Shown piece after piece: positions 14,813 to 21,749 of a stretch of DNA of 21,749 bases. The notes below the pieces were generated by a model. That model was not told where the DNA came from. It did not search any database and saw nothing but the letters and a program-made list of their open reading frames with translations. Source of the DNA: an uncultured Clostridia bacterium (lineage in GTDB: Bacteria; Bacillota; Clostridia; Christensenellales; Aristaeellaceae). The stretch is taken from contig CAKUKM010000035.1 of the NCBI GenBank assembly GCA_934663595.1, positions 1 to 21,749 on the forward strand, given 5' to 3'. The number at the start of each line of letters is the position of its first letter. Position 1 is the first letter of the stretch. The translations under genes were made by a program, and so were the position numbers.

Positions 14813-14854
14813 TTGACAAATGAAAATGTTTGATATAATATGATATATATCAAA
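14813..14854 (+). promoter_or_regulatory. Promoter with overlapping palindromic operator
   Basis: TTGACA (14813-14818) is a perfect -35 box. The -10 is TATAAT (14834-14839, spacer 15) or TAATAT (14836-14841, spacer 17). A perfect 12-bp palindrome TGATATATATCA lies at 14841-14852, and a wider inverted repeat TTTGATAT/ATATCAAA at 14829-14836/14847-14854 covers the -10 region. Binding there would block transcription. The regulator is not in the window. Confidence 0.65.
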
Positions 14855-14877
14855 TGATTTTTATTGGAGGGCGGCCT

Positions 14878-15132
14878 GTGCGGAAGGAAGCGAACTGCGA
14901 CACGCGGTTTCGACACAAATTGAACATGCTGGAGCCGGGAATTGCGATGCTGAAGGCCGTCGGCGTGTTGCTGCTGGCGGGCGGCGCGCTGCTGGCGCTG
15001 GGCTGGAAGGGCGCGGCGCATGCGGCATTCGGCGCGGCGGGGCTGGTGTTTCTCGTGCTGCTGATTCTGATTGCAATCGAGGCGCATCAGGATCGCGTGC
15101 TGAACGAGATGGCGAAGCGGGAAAGAAAGTAA
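14878..15132 (+). CDS. Small two-segment membrane protein of unknown function
   Basis: This is an 84-residue protein I do not recognise. A basic, hydrophilic N-terminus of about 25 residues (with one Cys) is followed by two hydrophobic segments, about residues 27-45 and 49-66, rich in Gly, Ala and Leu. A charged tail IEAHQDRVLNEMAKRERK ends it. I chose the GTG at 14878 because TTGGAGG lies 7 bases upstream. An in-frame ATG at 14854 has only the AT-rich operator upstream and no ribosome site. It stands alone with its own promoter and terminator, between two sugar clusters, and need not be related to them. Confidence 0.65.
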   Translation: MRKEANCDTRFRHKLNMLEPGIAMLKAVGVLLLAGGALLALGWKGAAHAAFGAAGLVFLVLLILIAIEAHQDRVLNEMAKRERK

Positions 15133-15156
15133 AAGGGACGCAGTCGCGTCCCTTTT
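15131..15156. terminator. Bidirectional intrinsic terminator
   Basis: The perfect 11-bp stem 15131-15141/15146-15156 begins with AAAA and ends with TTTT around a GGGACGC core, with loop AGTC. It overlaps the stop of the small membrane protein gene and lies 24 bases from the end of the convergent minus-strand gene, so it can serve both directions. Confidence 0.9.
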
Positions 15157-15179
15157 ATAATAGAAGAAACCGATCCAAA

Positions 15180-15992
15180 TCAGCGCGCGATGGGGGCGAT
15201 ATCGTCCTCCTTTAAATCCAGCGCCTGCGCGAGTACATAGGCGATCCACCAGGAATCCTGCACGTCGCCGGGCGCGGCGCTGTGCGCATCGGAGCCGAAG
15301 ATGAATTTGCAGCCGCATTCCTTCGCGATGGCGAACATCCGAAGCGACGGATGATCGAGAATCTGCTGCAGCGTGGAATGCACATAGCCGCAGGTGTTCA
15401 GCTCGATGGCGATGTCCGCCTCGCGAGCCAGCGAGAACGCCTCGCCGTATTGCGCGTCCGAAATCAGCGGATACAGCAGCTCGCGGGGATACGGGCAGCA
15501 GACGGCCGAAAACGGATGCGCCATTGCGGTCACGTATTTCGCCAGCGGGCTTTTGACCGTGTCCAGAAACGCGTCGAGCATGAATTGTGCGTGGCGCTGC
15601 TTGGGCTCGTAGAATTCTTTGGGCATCATCATGTGGGTGTGCGAATTGGGCACCAGAATGTAATCGAACTTCCGGGCGATTTCCTCGGTCAGCGCGATGT
15701 CGTGGCGCGCGGGGTCGTATTCCGCCTCGCACCCGAAATAGAGCTGAATGCCGTCGCAGCCGTCAAATTTCTCGATCTCCGGGCGCAGCAGCGCGAGATG
15801 ATCGTAATTCTGCGGCTTGTAGAAGCGCTCCGAAGCGCCGGGAATGGCGCTGTCCCACATGTGGTTGGAAAAACCGAGCTTTGTAATGCCGTTGCGCTTT
15901 GCGTTGCGGACGTAGTTTTCCACCGTCGCCGAGGCGTCGTGCGCGCAGAGCGACAGCGTGGTGTGAATATGAAAATCATGGTTGATTCTCAT
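15180..15992 (-). CDS. PHP-domain metal-dependent phosphoesterase (histidinol-phosphatase-like)
   Basis: This 270-residue cytoplasmic protein of the PHP family hydrolyses phosphate esters using a metal cluster. Metal-ligand candidates are His8 and His10 (DFHIHT), His44 (FSNHMWD), Glu89 (GCEAE), His118/His120 (NSHTH), His159 (AMAHPF), and Asp235/His237 (GSDAHS). The length matches the HisK-like branch. No histidine-biosynthesis gene is nearby, so a sugar-phosphate or other phosphatase role is as likely as histidinol phosphatase. GGGAGGT lies upstream of the ATG. The gene follows the TIM-barrel protein by 21 bases and should be cotranscribed with it. Confidence 0.88.
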   Translation of the reverse strand: MRINHDFHIHTTLSLCAHDASATVENYVRNAKRNGITKLGFSNHMWDSAIPGASERFYKPQNYDHLALLRPEIEKFDGCDGIQLYFGCEAEYDPARHDIALTEEIARKFDYILVPNSHTHMMMPKEFYEPKQRHAQFMLDAFLDTVKSPLAKYVTAMAHPFSAVCCPYPRELLYPLISDAQYGEAFSLAREADIAIELNTCGYVHSTLQQILDHPSLRMFAIAKECGCKFIFGSDAHSAAPGDVQDSWWIAYVLAQALDLKEDDIAPIAR

Positions 15993-16013
15993 AGAGCATG
16001 ACCTCCCGGGCGG

Positions 16014-16790
16014 CTATGCCTCCGCCCAATGCTTTAAAAACAGTTCGCGGCTGCTCACGGCGTAATCAAACGCCTGATCCAGCGTCCAGTCGTGGAAGAC
16101 GATCTCCATCGTTGCGAAGCCGTCGAAACCCCGGCGCTTCATGCCGCGGCAGATCGCGTCCAGCGGCACCGTACCGTAACTCAGATACATGTGCTCGTCC
16201 TTGTAGCTCCTGTTGCCGCTGAAATGCACCTCGATGATCGGCAGCGGCAGCGCGTCGAACGCGGCCACGAAATCCTCGTCCTCAATCAGCTCCATGCTGC
16301 GCTGGCGGATGTTCATGTGGCCCACGTCGATCAGCACGCCGAACTTGTCCTCGTCGGTGATGTATGGCAAAAATGCCTCCAGCTGATGCGCGTTGAGCGG
16401 GATATCCTCGCAGGCCACCACGACGTTCAGGCCGCGGAAGGTCTTCAGCGCCTCGTCGAGATAGGGAACGGTCGTTTCGACGGCCGTCCAGAAATCGAAC
16501 GTATAGCTGTAAATCAGGCCGTACTTCTTCTGCCAGGCCGCGGCGCGCCGCATTTCGCGATGAAAGGCTTCGCAGAGCTCCGGCTTGTCGGGGTTCGGCA
16601 TGCGGGAATGAACGGTGAGCAGCATGCCGGTTTTGCGGAGCATTTCGACCAGGCGCTCGTCTTCCGCCTCGGTCATGTTGGCGAAGTCCGATCCCAGCCA
16701 GCTGACGGCGTCAAAGCCGAGCTCGTGGAAGCGATAGGCGTTTTCGATTTTGTCGCCGGGATAGTTCCAAACGGTTACGCAATTTTTCAT
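16014..16790 (-). CDS. Sugar phosphate isomerase/epimerase family TIM-barrel protein
   Basis: This 258-residue protein of the xylose-isomerase-like (AP endonuclease family 2) superfamily is likely a metal-dependent sugar isomerase or epimerase. Predicted metal ligands are Glu128 (ACED), Asp155 and His158 (IDVGH), His189 (EVHF) and Glu229 (TMEIVF). The start at 16790 is supported by the conserved beginning MKNCVTVWNYPGDK and an AGGAAA ribosome site. The frame continues upstream to 17084, but that part is antisense to the neighbouring binding-protein gene. It is first in a two-gene unit with the PHP protein, an isomerase-phosphatase pairing that could serve the sugar pathway. The substrate is unknown. 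Confidence 0.88.
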   Translation of the reverse strand: MKNCVTVWNYPGDKIENAYRFHELGFDAVSWLGSDFANMTEAEDERLVEMLRKTGMLLTVHSRMPNPDKPELCEAFHREMRRAAAWQKKYGLIYSYTFDFWTAVETTVPYLDEALKTFRGLNVVVACEDIPLNAHQLEAFLPYITDEDKFGVLIDVGHMNIRQRSMELIEDEDFVAAFDALPLPIIEVHFSGNRSYKDEHMYLSYGTVPLDAICRGMKRRGFDGFATMEIVFHDWTLDQAFDYAVSSRELFLKHWAEA

Positions 16791-16811
16791 AGAGATTTCC
16801 TGCCTTTCGGT

Positions 16812-16843
16812 ATTGTAGCATAGATTTCGCGCGCGCAATGCTT
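16812..16843 (-). promoter_or_regulatory. Promoter of the TIM-barrel/PHP unit
   Basis: On the minus strand TGCTACAAT gives an extended -10 box (TACAAT at 16812-16817, TGC at 16818-16820). A recognisable but weak -35 (CATTGC-like) lies about 17 bases upstream in a GCGCGC-rich stretch. The gap to the start codon at 16790 leaves a short leader. Confidence 0.55.
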
Positions 16844-16874
16844 CATGGGGAAATACGCGCTTTTCCGCCAAATT

Positions 16875-16896
16875 GAAGGAGCCTTGCGGCTCCTTC
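16875..16896 (-). terminator. Intrinsic terminator of the LplB/YtcP-type transporter operon
   Basis: The perfect 9-bp stem 16875-16883/16888-16896 with a 4-base loop lies 24 bases beyond the stop of the binding-protein gene. On the minus strand it is followed by AATTT, a modest T-rich tail. It separates this operon from the TIM-barrel gene promoter. Confidence 0.75.
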
Positions 16897-16920
16897 TTTG
16901 CGCCTATTCGGTTGGATTCG

Positions 16921-18624
16921 TCAGCGAACGATGCGATCGTAGCGAGCCTGCTGAACGTCCAGAACCTCCTGAAGACCATACATGTACAATTCGTCGACAT
17001 AGGTCTGGTAGTCGTCGAGCGAGTAAACGCCGGAGAGCAGGTTGGCGAACAGCTCGTCCATGTAGGTGTACAGGTCGGTTTCATAGGTATCCAGAATTTC
17101 GGCCTCCTCGGTGGTCGCCATCGGCGCGATCATGCCCAGGTCGCCGTTCATGTTGAACTTCTGCAGCACCTTGGCGGATTCGCACCAGGTCTTGATGTTC
17201 TGGATATCCATCTCGGACAGGTCTTTGGCGTAGAAGTCGTTGAAGTAATCGGAATTCAGGAATTCGTCGTAGCTCTTCCAGATCAGCGAGCCGCCGTTGT
17301 AGGTCTGGAAATAGCCGTTCAGCGCAGTGCGCGGGAGCGTGCCGTCGGTCAGGAGATTGTAGCCGTCGGTATAGCCGTAGGCCATGTATTCCTCGCGATC
17401 CAGCGGCGCGATGAAATTGAGCATGCCGGTATCGGAGACCTCGTAGGATTTGCCCTCGACTCCGAAGTTGAAGAAGATCGACCATTCAACGCTGCAGAAG
17501 ATGTCCAGCAGGTCGGCGGCGAGCTGCGGGTCCAGATCGCTGCGGAAGCCCCAGAGATCCCAGCTCTTCCAGCCGCGGCTGCCGTCCATGACGGGCGTAA
17601 TGCCTTCCTTGCCGGTGATCGTGCCCAGCGTCTGATACACCGCGCCCTCGGGCTTGCCCGCGTTATCGGTTTGCGCCTGCCAGAAATAGGCGGAAACGAC
17701 GTTCTGGGACATCAGCGTGGTGATCGGATTGTCGTTCTTGCCGATGTTGTCGCCGACATAGAGCACGCCCGCGTCGATGCACTTCTTCAGGAACGCGACA
17801 TATTCGGTGAAGCCCTCCTGCAGGAAGGGCACTTCCGCCTTCCAGGTTTCGCGATTGAGCTGGAACACATACGGCGCAAGGCCGAACCAGCCGCTGATGC
17901 CGGTATCGAAGAAGCCGCCCCAGGTGGTGTTGCAGGTGCCGGTGCTGATGATCAGGCGCTCGTCCTTGACGTTGTTGTGGTTCATGTCGTTCTCCTGGAA
18001 GGCAACGAGCATGTTGAAGAACTCGTCCAGCGTGGTGGGCGCTTCCATATTCAGCTCGTCCAGCCAGTCCTTGCGCACCTTGATGGCGTAGGTATTGGTG
18101 GTTACGGCGTTGTAGCCGAAGTTGTCCTCGGTGCTGTCCACGGAGGCGAGCATGGAGGCGTTGCCCAGGTAATACATCTTGCCGTCGGTATAGGTGTCCT
18201 TCTGGCGGCAGGGATACATATAGCCCTCCTCGCTCAGCGCGTAGCTGGCGGTGCCGTCGGAATACTGGAGCACGTCGTCGATGCAGAGCACCTTGCCGTT
18301 TTCGATCATGCTGATGCAGCTGGCGGTGCCCAGGCGGTGTGCGCTGAATACGTCGGGCATTTCGTTCGACGCGATCAGCGCCTGCAGAACGGTGGAATAC
18401 TGGTCGGAATCGACGTAATTGAAGTTGATCTTGATGTTCTTGTCGGCGAAGATCGCCTCGAAGTCCTGATACATGGGCATGGCCTGGGCCTCTTCCGGGC
18501 TCAGCTTGGTCGGGTAGGGGGAAAGAACCGTTACGGTGCGCAGCTCGGCGCTCTCCGCAAACGCGGTCGGGAGAATGCTGAGCAGCATCAGCAGGCACAG
18601 CAGCAAGGAAAGAAATCGCTTCAT
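16921..18624 (-). CDS. Extracellular solute-binding protein, family 1 (CUT1 importer)
   Basis: This 567-residue secreted protein is predicted to bind an oligosaccharide or similar ligand for the two permeases encoded upstream. The signal peptide MKRFLSLLLCLLMLLSILPT is followed by AFA-ES, a signal peptidase I site without a lipobox. The large size and company of LplB- and YtcP-type permeases fit the LplA/YtcQ type of binding proteins. The start at 18624 is supported by the signal peptide and GGAGGT upstream. Longer frames reaching 19371 are antisense or overlapping artefacts. No ATPase is encoded here, as is usual for such systems, which share an MsmX-like ATPase encoded elsewhere. Confidence 0.92.
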   Translation of the reverse strand: MKRFLSLLLCLLMLLSILPTAFAESAELRTVTVLSPYPTKLSPEEAQAMPMYQDFEAIFADKNIKINFNYVDSDQYSTVLQALIASNEMPDVFSAHRLGTASCISMIENGKVLCIDDVLQYSDGTASYALSEEGYMYPCRQKDTYTDGKMYYLGNASMLASVDSTEDNFGYNAVTTNTYAIKVRKDWLDELNMEAPTTLDEFFNMLVAFQENDMNHNNVKDERLIISTGTCNTTWGGFFDTGISGWFGLAPYVFQLNRETWKAEVPFLQEGFTEYVAFLKKCIDAGVLYVGDNIGKNDNPITTLMSQNVVSAYFWQAQTDNAGKPEGAVYQTLGTITGKEGITPVMDGSRGWKSWDLWGFRSDLDPQLAADLLDIFCSVEWSIFFNFGVEGKSYEVSDTGMLNFIAPLDREEYMAYGYTDGYNLLTDGTLPRTALNGYFQTYNGGSLIWKSYDEFLNSDYFNDFYAKDLSEMDIQNIKTWCESAKVLQKFNMNGDLGMIAPMATTEEAEILDTYETDLYTYMDELFANLLSGVYSLDDYQTYVDELYMYGLQEVLDVQQARYDRIVR

Positions 18625-18656
18625 GAAAATACCTCCATTGGATTTATTCTTTTTTA

Positions 18657-18677
18657 CAGGTCTCGCTCCGGAGCCTG
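18657..18677 (-). other. Intercistronic hairpin before the binding-protein gene
   Basis: The 62-base gap between permease and binding-protein genes contains a hairpin: arms CAGG/CCTG at 18657-18660/18674-18677 and an inner CTC/GAG with one bulge. The perfect palindrome GCTCCGGAGC lies at 18665-18674. On the minus strand it is followed by an A-rich, not T-rich, tract, so it is not a normal terminator. It may protect or process the downstream message. Confidence 0.35.
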
Positions 18678-18686
18678 CAAAATTCC

Positions 18687-19589
18687 TCAGCCCTTCAGGG
18701 AACCGAGCATAACGCCCTTGACGAAATAGCGCTGGAAGAACGGATAGGCGATGATCATCGGCAGCGTGGAGACGATGATTACGGTGTACTTCAGCTGGTT
18801 GTTGGAAATCTCCTGCTTCTGGGCCGCCTCGAGCAGCGCCTTGGAGGCGAAATCCTCCGAAACGGTGGCCGTCTGTTCCACCAGCACGCGGCGCAGATAG
18901 AGCTGCAGCGGCTGCCACTGGCTGTCGGTTAGGAACAGCGCCGGGCGATACCAGCTGTTCCACACGCCGACCACGGTATACAGTGCGATGACCGCCAGAA
19001 TGGGCTTGGAGATGGGGAGATAGATGCTCCACAGCGTGCGATAGTGATTTGCGCCGTCGATGCGCGCCGCTTCGCGCAGCGTTTCCGGGATGGAGGAGAA
19101 ATAGGACTTCACCAGAATGATATACCAGATGGAATAGCAGCCCGGCAGAATCAGCGCCCACGGCGTATTGTACAGGCCGAGATCCAGCATCAGCAGAAAC
19201 TGCGGAATGATGCCGCCGGAGAAATACATCGGTATTAATATGAAGGCATTGATCAGCCCGCGGCCCTTGAGCTTCTTGACCGACAGCGTATAGGCGAAGG
19301 TGCAGCAGGTAAACAGCATGCCGACCGCCTGAATCGCCGCGTACAATATCGTATTGCGATAGGACGTCCACAGGCGCGTATCGGAGAAGATCCGCTCGTA
19401 GCCGCCCAGGTAAAAGCCCTTCGGGAGCCAGTACACGCGCATGGTCGCCGCCGCTTCCGGCTTGCTCAGGGAGAGAATCAATACGTAATACAAGGGGTAG
19501 AGCGTGATGAACGCCGCAATGGCCGCAACCGTATAGATGATGACGTCCGCCAGCCGGCTGCCCTCTCGAATTCTGTTGTTCTGCTTCAT
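18687..19589 (-). CDS. Carbohydrate ABC transporter permease (YtcP/LplC type)
   Basis: This 300-residue membrane protein is one half of the CUT1 channel. It has six predicted hydrophobic segments and the EAA loop EAARIDGANHYRTLWSIYLP that docks to the ATPase. The C-terminus RYFVKGVMLGSLKG is typical of the YtcP family. Three in-frame ATGs lie at 19607, 19598 and 19589. I prefer 19589 (MKQNNRIREG) because GTGAGG lies 9 bases upstream. The ATG at 19607 would overlap the preceding gene, and it has no ribosome site. The gene follows the LplB-like permease by 11 bases. Confidence 0.9.
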   Translation of the reverse strand: MKQNNRIREGSRLADVIIYTVAAIAAFITLYPLYYVLILSLSKPEAAATMRVYWLPKGFYLGGYERIFSDTRLWTSYRNTILYAAIQAVGMLFTCCTFAYTLSVKKLKGRGLINAFILIPMYFSGGIIPQFLLMLDLGLYNTPWALILPGCYSIWYIILVKSYFSSIPETLREAARIDGANHYRTLWSIYLPISKPILAVIALYTVVGVWNSWYRPALFLTDSQWQPLQLYLRRVLVEQTATVSEDFASKALLEAAQKQEISNNQLKYTVIIVSTLPMIIAYPFFQRYFVKGVMLGSLKG

Positions 19590-19600
19590 CGCTATCATCC

Positions 19601-20533
19601 TCACCATAATCCGTATCCGGTCAGTTTGTTGCTGACCTTGTTCGTAATCAGCGTCAGCATAAAGCCGATGACCGACATGAACAGCCCGACGGCCGCCGTG
19701 TAGCTGTATTTGCCGCCCTGAATGCCGATGCGGTAAATGTAAGTGCCGATGGTGTCCGAGGTGGAATAGGTGCTGGGCCGGTACAGAAGCAGCGCAAGAT
19801 CGGTGTTCGTGTTCAAAATCTGGCCCATTTGCATCACGAGCTGCACGGCGATGATGTACATGATGCTCGGCAGCGTGATGTGCAGCATCTGCTGCCAGCG
19901 GTTCGCGCCGTCGATGCGCGCGGATTCATACAGCGCCGGATCAATGCCCGAAATCGTGGAGAAATACAGGATCGATCCGAAGCCGAAGCTCTTCCAGACG
20001 TTCGTGAACGTGTAAATCCACGGGTAGGTCGAGGGATAGACGATGTATTCCTTCGGCGTAAGTCCCAGCAGCCCCAGCAGATTGTTGATCAGGCCGTTGA
20101 TTTCCAGGAAGGACAGCACCATGCCGGCCACGACCACCATCGAGATGAAATAGGGCAGGTAGCTCACCGTCTGAACGAACTTCTTGTAGCGCAGGCTGCG
20201 CACTTCATTGAGCAGCAGCGCGAACAGGATCGGCATGGTGAAGCCAAAGACCAGATTCATCAGACTCAGGCGAATGGTGTTGACCAGCGTGCGGGTGAAG
20301 AATTTACTGCCGATGTAATTCTGAAAGTGCTTCAGACCCACCCATTTGACGTTCGCCAGCGACAGAAACGAATTCCCCGGTTGGTAATCCTGAAACGCAA
20401 TCACGATTCCATACAGCGGAATGTAGCTGAACACCAGAATCAGTACCGCCGCGGGAATCAGCAGCGTGTACAGCTGCCAGGCGTCGCTGCGGTTGAGCGG
20501 CGCGTTTCGCGGGCTTTTTCGCCTTCTAACCAT
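19601..20533 (-). CDS. ABC transporter permease (LplB/YtcO type)
   Basis: This 310-residue membrane protein is the other half of the CUT1 channel. A basic N-terminus of about 15 residues precedes a first segment, YTLLIPAAVLILVFSYIPLYG, followed by further hydrophobic segments. The EAA loop is ESARIDGANRWQQMLHITLP, and the protein ends with NKLTGYGLW, as is common for LplB-type permeases. AAGGAG lies about 11 bases before the ATG at 20533. It is first in the operon permease-permease-binding protein, divergent from the AraC-family regulator. Typical substrates of relatives are pectin- or xylan-derived oligosaccharides, which is background, not evidence for this copy. Confidence 0.92.
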   Translation of the reverse strand: MVRRRKSPRNAPLNRSDAWQLYTLLIPAAVLILVFSYIPLYGIVIAFQDYQPGNSFLSLANVKWVGLKHFQNYIGSKFFTRTLVNTIRLSLMNLVFGFTMPILFALLLNEVRSLRYKKFVQTVSYLPYFISMVVVAGMVLSFLEINGLINNLLGLLGLTPKEYIVYPSTYPWIYTFTNVWKSFGFGSILYFSTISGIDPALYESARIDGANRWQQMLHITLPSIMYIIAVQLVMQMGQILNTNTDLALLLYRPSTYSTSDTIGTYIYRIGIQGGKYSYTAAVGLFMSVIGFMLTLITNKVSNKLTGYGLW

Positions 20534-20758
20534 AAAATTGATCGCTCCTTTTCCATTCGTGAAAGCTCGTGGGGATTGCCGGATCGCGGCGCGGGATTCG
20601 TCGATATAGTGCAGTTTTGCGCCCGTTCTTTGGAAACTTTTCGGTGCTTATGTAAATAGTTTAACAATGATAAGCTATCCACGCAATCAATATTTGAGGT
20701 AATATTATTTTATAGATTGGGCTTTTCCTCGAATGAAACGGGAAGGAGGCGGCGAGAC
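20534..20758. promoter_or_regulatory. Divergent control region between transporter operon and AraC-family gene
   Basis: This 225-base AT-rich gap must contain promoters in both directions. For the minus strand, TTGCGT (20681-20686) and TGT-TAAACT (20658-20663) with 17 bases between them is a weak candidate. For the plus strand no convincing -35/-10 pair is seen. A short inverted repeat GCTTAT/ATAAGC (20646-20651/20670-20675) could be a regulator site, but its spacing is not diagnostic. The AraC-family protein is the obvious candidate to bind here. Confidence 0.4.
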
Positions 20759-21613
20759 ATGGAGGGCATTCAGGCGTTTACCTATTGCCGGATTGACGAA
20801 GCGACCCGCTCGGCGCCGTCTGTAATCAGCGAAGGCTGCGTGGGGCTGCGGCTGATCGCCAAGGGAATTCAGGTTTATAAAATCGATGCGACGGATTATT
20901 CCTGCAGGGGCGGCGACCTGGTGGTCATTCCGCCGGGCGTTTCCTGTTCCACGGGCAGCCATCCGCTGTACAAGCACAGCTATTATCATCTTTCTGTTTC
21001 CATGAATGATGAAGAGCCGCTGCTGGGGCTGGACGGTGAAAATGCGCGCGCATTGCGCGCCTGGCTGCGCTCCCTCCCGGGCGGCCGCTATTCCTCGGAC
21101 GGCGTGCTCAACGACATGATGAAGGACGCGCTCAGGTATTTTTCCTCCGCCGATTCGCGCGAAAAGCAGCGCGGAAGGGGCGAGCTGCTGCGGATATTGC
21201 TCTCGCTCGAGGATATTCTGGAAAACGGTCTGCCGGAGCGGATGCCCAATGTGGAAATCGCCTATCGATATATTAATGAAAATATTACGGAGGAGTTCTC
21301 GCTGTCCTATCTCGCAAAGCTCAGCAAATGCTCCGTTCCGTATTTTAAGGAACAGTTTGCCAGCCACTATGGCGTTACGCCGCTTTATTATATCCTCTGG
21401 CGCAAAATCGCCCATGCCAAGCGCATGATCGTGATGGAGGAGCGCTCCGTCGCCGAGATCGCGTCTACGCTGAATTTCGCCACGCCGGCCTATTTTTCCA
21501 GCGTATTTAAGAAGTATACCTCGCGAACACCCTCGGAATACAAACGACTGGTGGAGCGCGAGCTGAACAAGCAGCGCCACGTTTCCGACGCGCCGAAAAG
21601 AACCGTGTACTAA
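20759..21613 (+). CDS. AraC-family transcriptional regulator
   Basis: This 284-residue regulator has an N-terminal cupin-like sensor (about 20-85, with GGDLVVIPPGV at 51-61) and a C-terminal double helix-turn-helix domain (about 165-265). The first HTH includes LSYLAKLSKCSVPYFKEQF. The second includes VAEIASTLNFATPAYFSSVFKKY followed by TPSEYKRL, the classic AraC signature. I chose the ATG at 20759 because GGAAGGAGG lies upstream; the in-frame GTG/TTG-type start at 20717 has none. It is divergent from the LplB/YtcP transporter operon and probably activates it in response to the transported sugar (inference). Confidence 0.92.
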   Translation: MEGIQAFTYCRIDEATRSAPSVISEGCVGLRLIAKGIQVYKIDATDYSCRGGDLVVIPPGVSCSTGSHPLYKHSYYHLSVSMNDEEPLLGLDGENARALRAWLRSLPGGRYSSDGVLNDMMKDALRYFSSADSREKQRGRGELLRILLSLEDILENGLPERMPNVEIAYRYINENITEEFSLSYLAKLSKCSVPYFKEQFASHYGVTPLYYILWRKIAHAKRMIVMEERSVAEIASTLNFATPAYFSSVFKKYTSRTPSEYKRLVERELNKQRHVSDAPKRTVY

Positions 21614-21712
21614 AGAACGCCGGAATTCGCCCCTCCAAACGCCTCAAATCGCCCCAAAACCGGCGTGAATGAGCCAAAAGTGTAAAGGAATGGAAAAAGT
21701 CGAAAAAAGGGG
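21614..21712. other. Intergenic, no gene seen
   Basis: About 100 bases follow the AraC-family gene. There is no clear terminator: CGCCGG and CCGGCG are inverted but separated by roughly 35 bases. No small reading frame with a ribosome site is visible. Confidence 0.4.
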
Positions 21713-21741
21713 TTGACAAGGGGATGGGGATGTGATACAAT
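21713..21741 (+). promoter_or_regulatory. Strong promoter for a gene beyond the window
   Basis: A perfect -35 TTGACA (21713-21718) and a -10 TACAAT (21736-21741) are separated by 17 bases, with TGA immediately before the -10 as extended element. GGGAT (21727-21731) and ATCCC (21740-21744) form an inverted repeat across the -10 box, a possible operator. The transcribed gene is not in the window. Confidence 0.75.
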
Positions 21742-21749
21742 CCCATATG

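Noticed and set aside
11941..15732. Very long open frame on the minus strand (over 1,200 codons), crossing four genes and their intergenic regions
   Set aside because: It is antisense to well-recognised genes (cupin, kinase 2, aldolase) and has low-complexity Arg/His/Ala-rich composition. Strong GC-rich codon bias keeps the opposite strand free of stops. The same applies to the long antisense frames at 7871-10183 and 10038-12119 (minus) and 16873-18729 (plus).
18657..18677. Terminator between permease and binding-protein genes on the minus strand
   Set aside because: The hairpin is followed by an A-rich tract in the direction of transcription; the T tract lies on the wrong side.

Overview
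This window reads as a carbohydrate-uptake and catabolism region from a GC-rich, gut- or rumen-type member of the Clostridia (Bacillota). That placement is an inference. It rests on strong purine-rich Shine-Dalgarno sites, TTGACA/TATAAT-type promoters, intrinsic terminators with T tracts, GTG starts, and the mix of ribose-type and LplB/YtcP-type ABC transporters. I could not test the taxonomy. I support 20 protein genes and see no rRNA, tRNA, CRISPR array or insertion sequence.

Layout. Positions 1-490 hold no gene I believe. They contain a chain of palindromic hairpins (7-156, 195-218) and then a good promoter (456-484), with LacI/GalR-type operators upstream (407-418) and downstream (536-547). 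From 671 to 14712 runs a compact 14-gene, single-strand cluster, probably one operon. In order it encodes a sugar-binding protein, a double-domain ABC ATPase and two permeases (a ribose/xylose-type importer). These are followed by two tandem paralogous short-chain dehydrogenases, a zinc-dependent medium-chain dehydrogenase, a DUF4432 epimerase-like protein and a PfkB kinase. The cluster ends with a GH36 glycosidase, a stand-alone F5/8C-like (discoidin-fold) protein, a cupin, a second PfkB kinase and a DeoC-type aldolase. Most junctions are 0-40 bases, and two are direct stop-start fusions (TAA-ATG). The one long internal gap, after the binding protein, contains a terminator-like hairpin that should lower expression of the distal genes.

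After two terminator hairpins (14736-14797) comes a single small membrane-protein gene with its own promoter and palindromic operator. On the minus strand follow a two-gene unit (a TIM-barrel sugar isomerase/epimerase-like protein and a PHP-family phosphoesterase) and a three-gene CUT1-type ABC importer (LplB-like permease, YtcP-like permease, large family-1 solute-binding protein). An AraC-family regulator is divergent from that importer and is the likely regulator of it. The window ends on a good promoter for a gene that lies outside.

Working model (inference). A glycoside or unusual sugar enters through the ribose-type importer and is processed in the cytoplasm. The GH36 enzyme removes a glycosyl group, dehydrogenases and epimerase/cupin-type proteins remodel the sugar, PfkB kinases phosphorylate it, and the DeoC-type aldolase cleaves it. 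I know no named pathway with this exact set. Noteworthy details are the reciprocal loss of classical active-site residues in the two SDR paralogues, a GH36 with atypical active-site motifs, and a DeoC with intact catalytic residues but an altered phosphate-binding segment.
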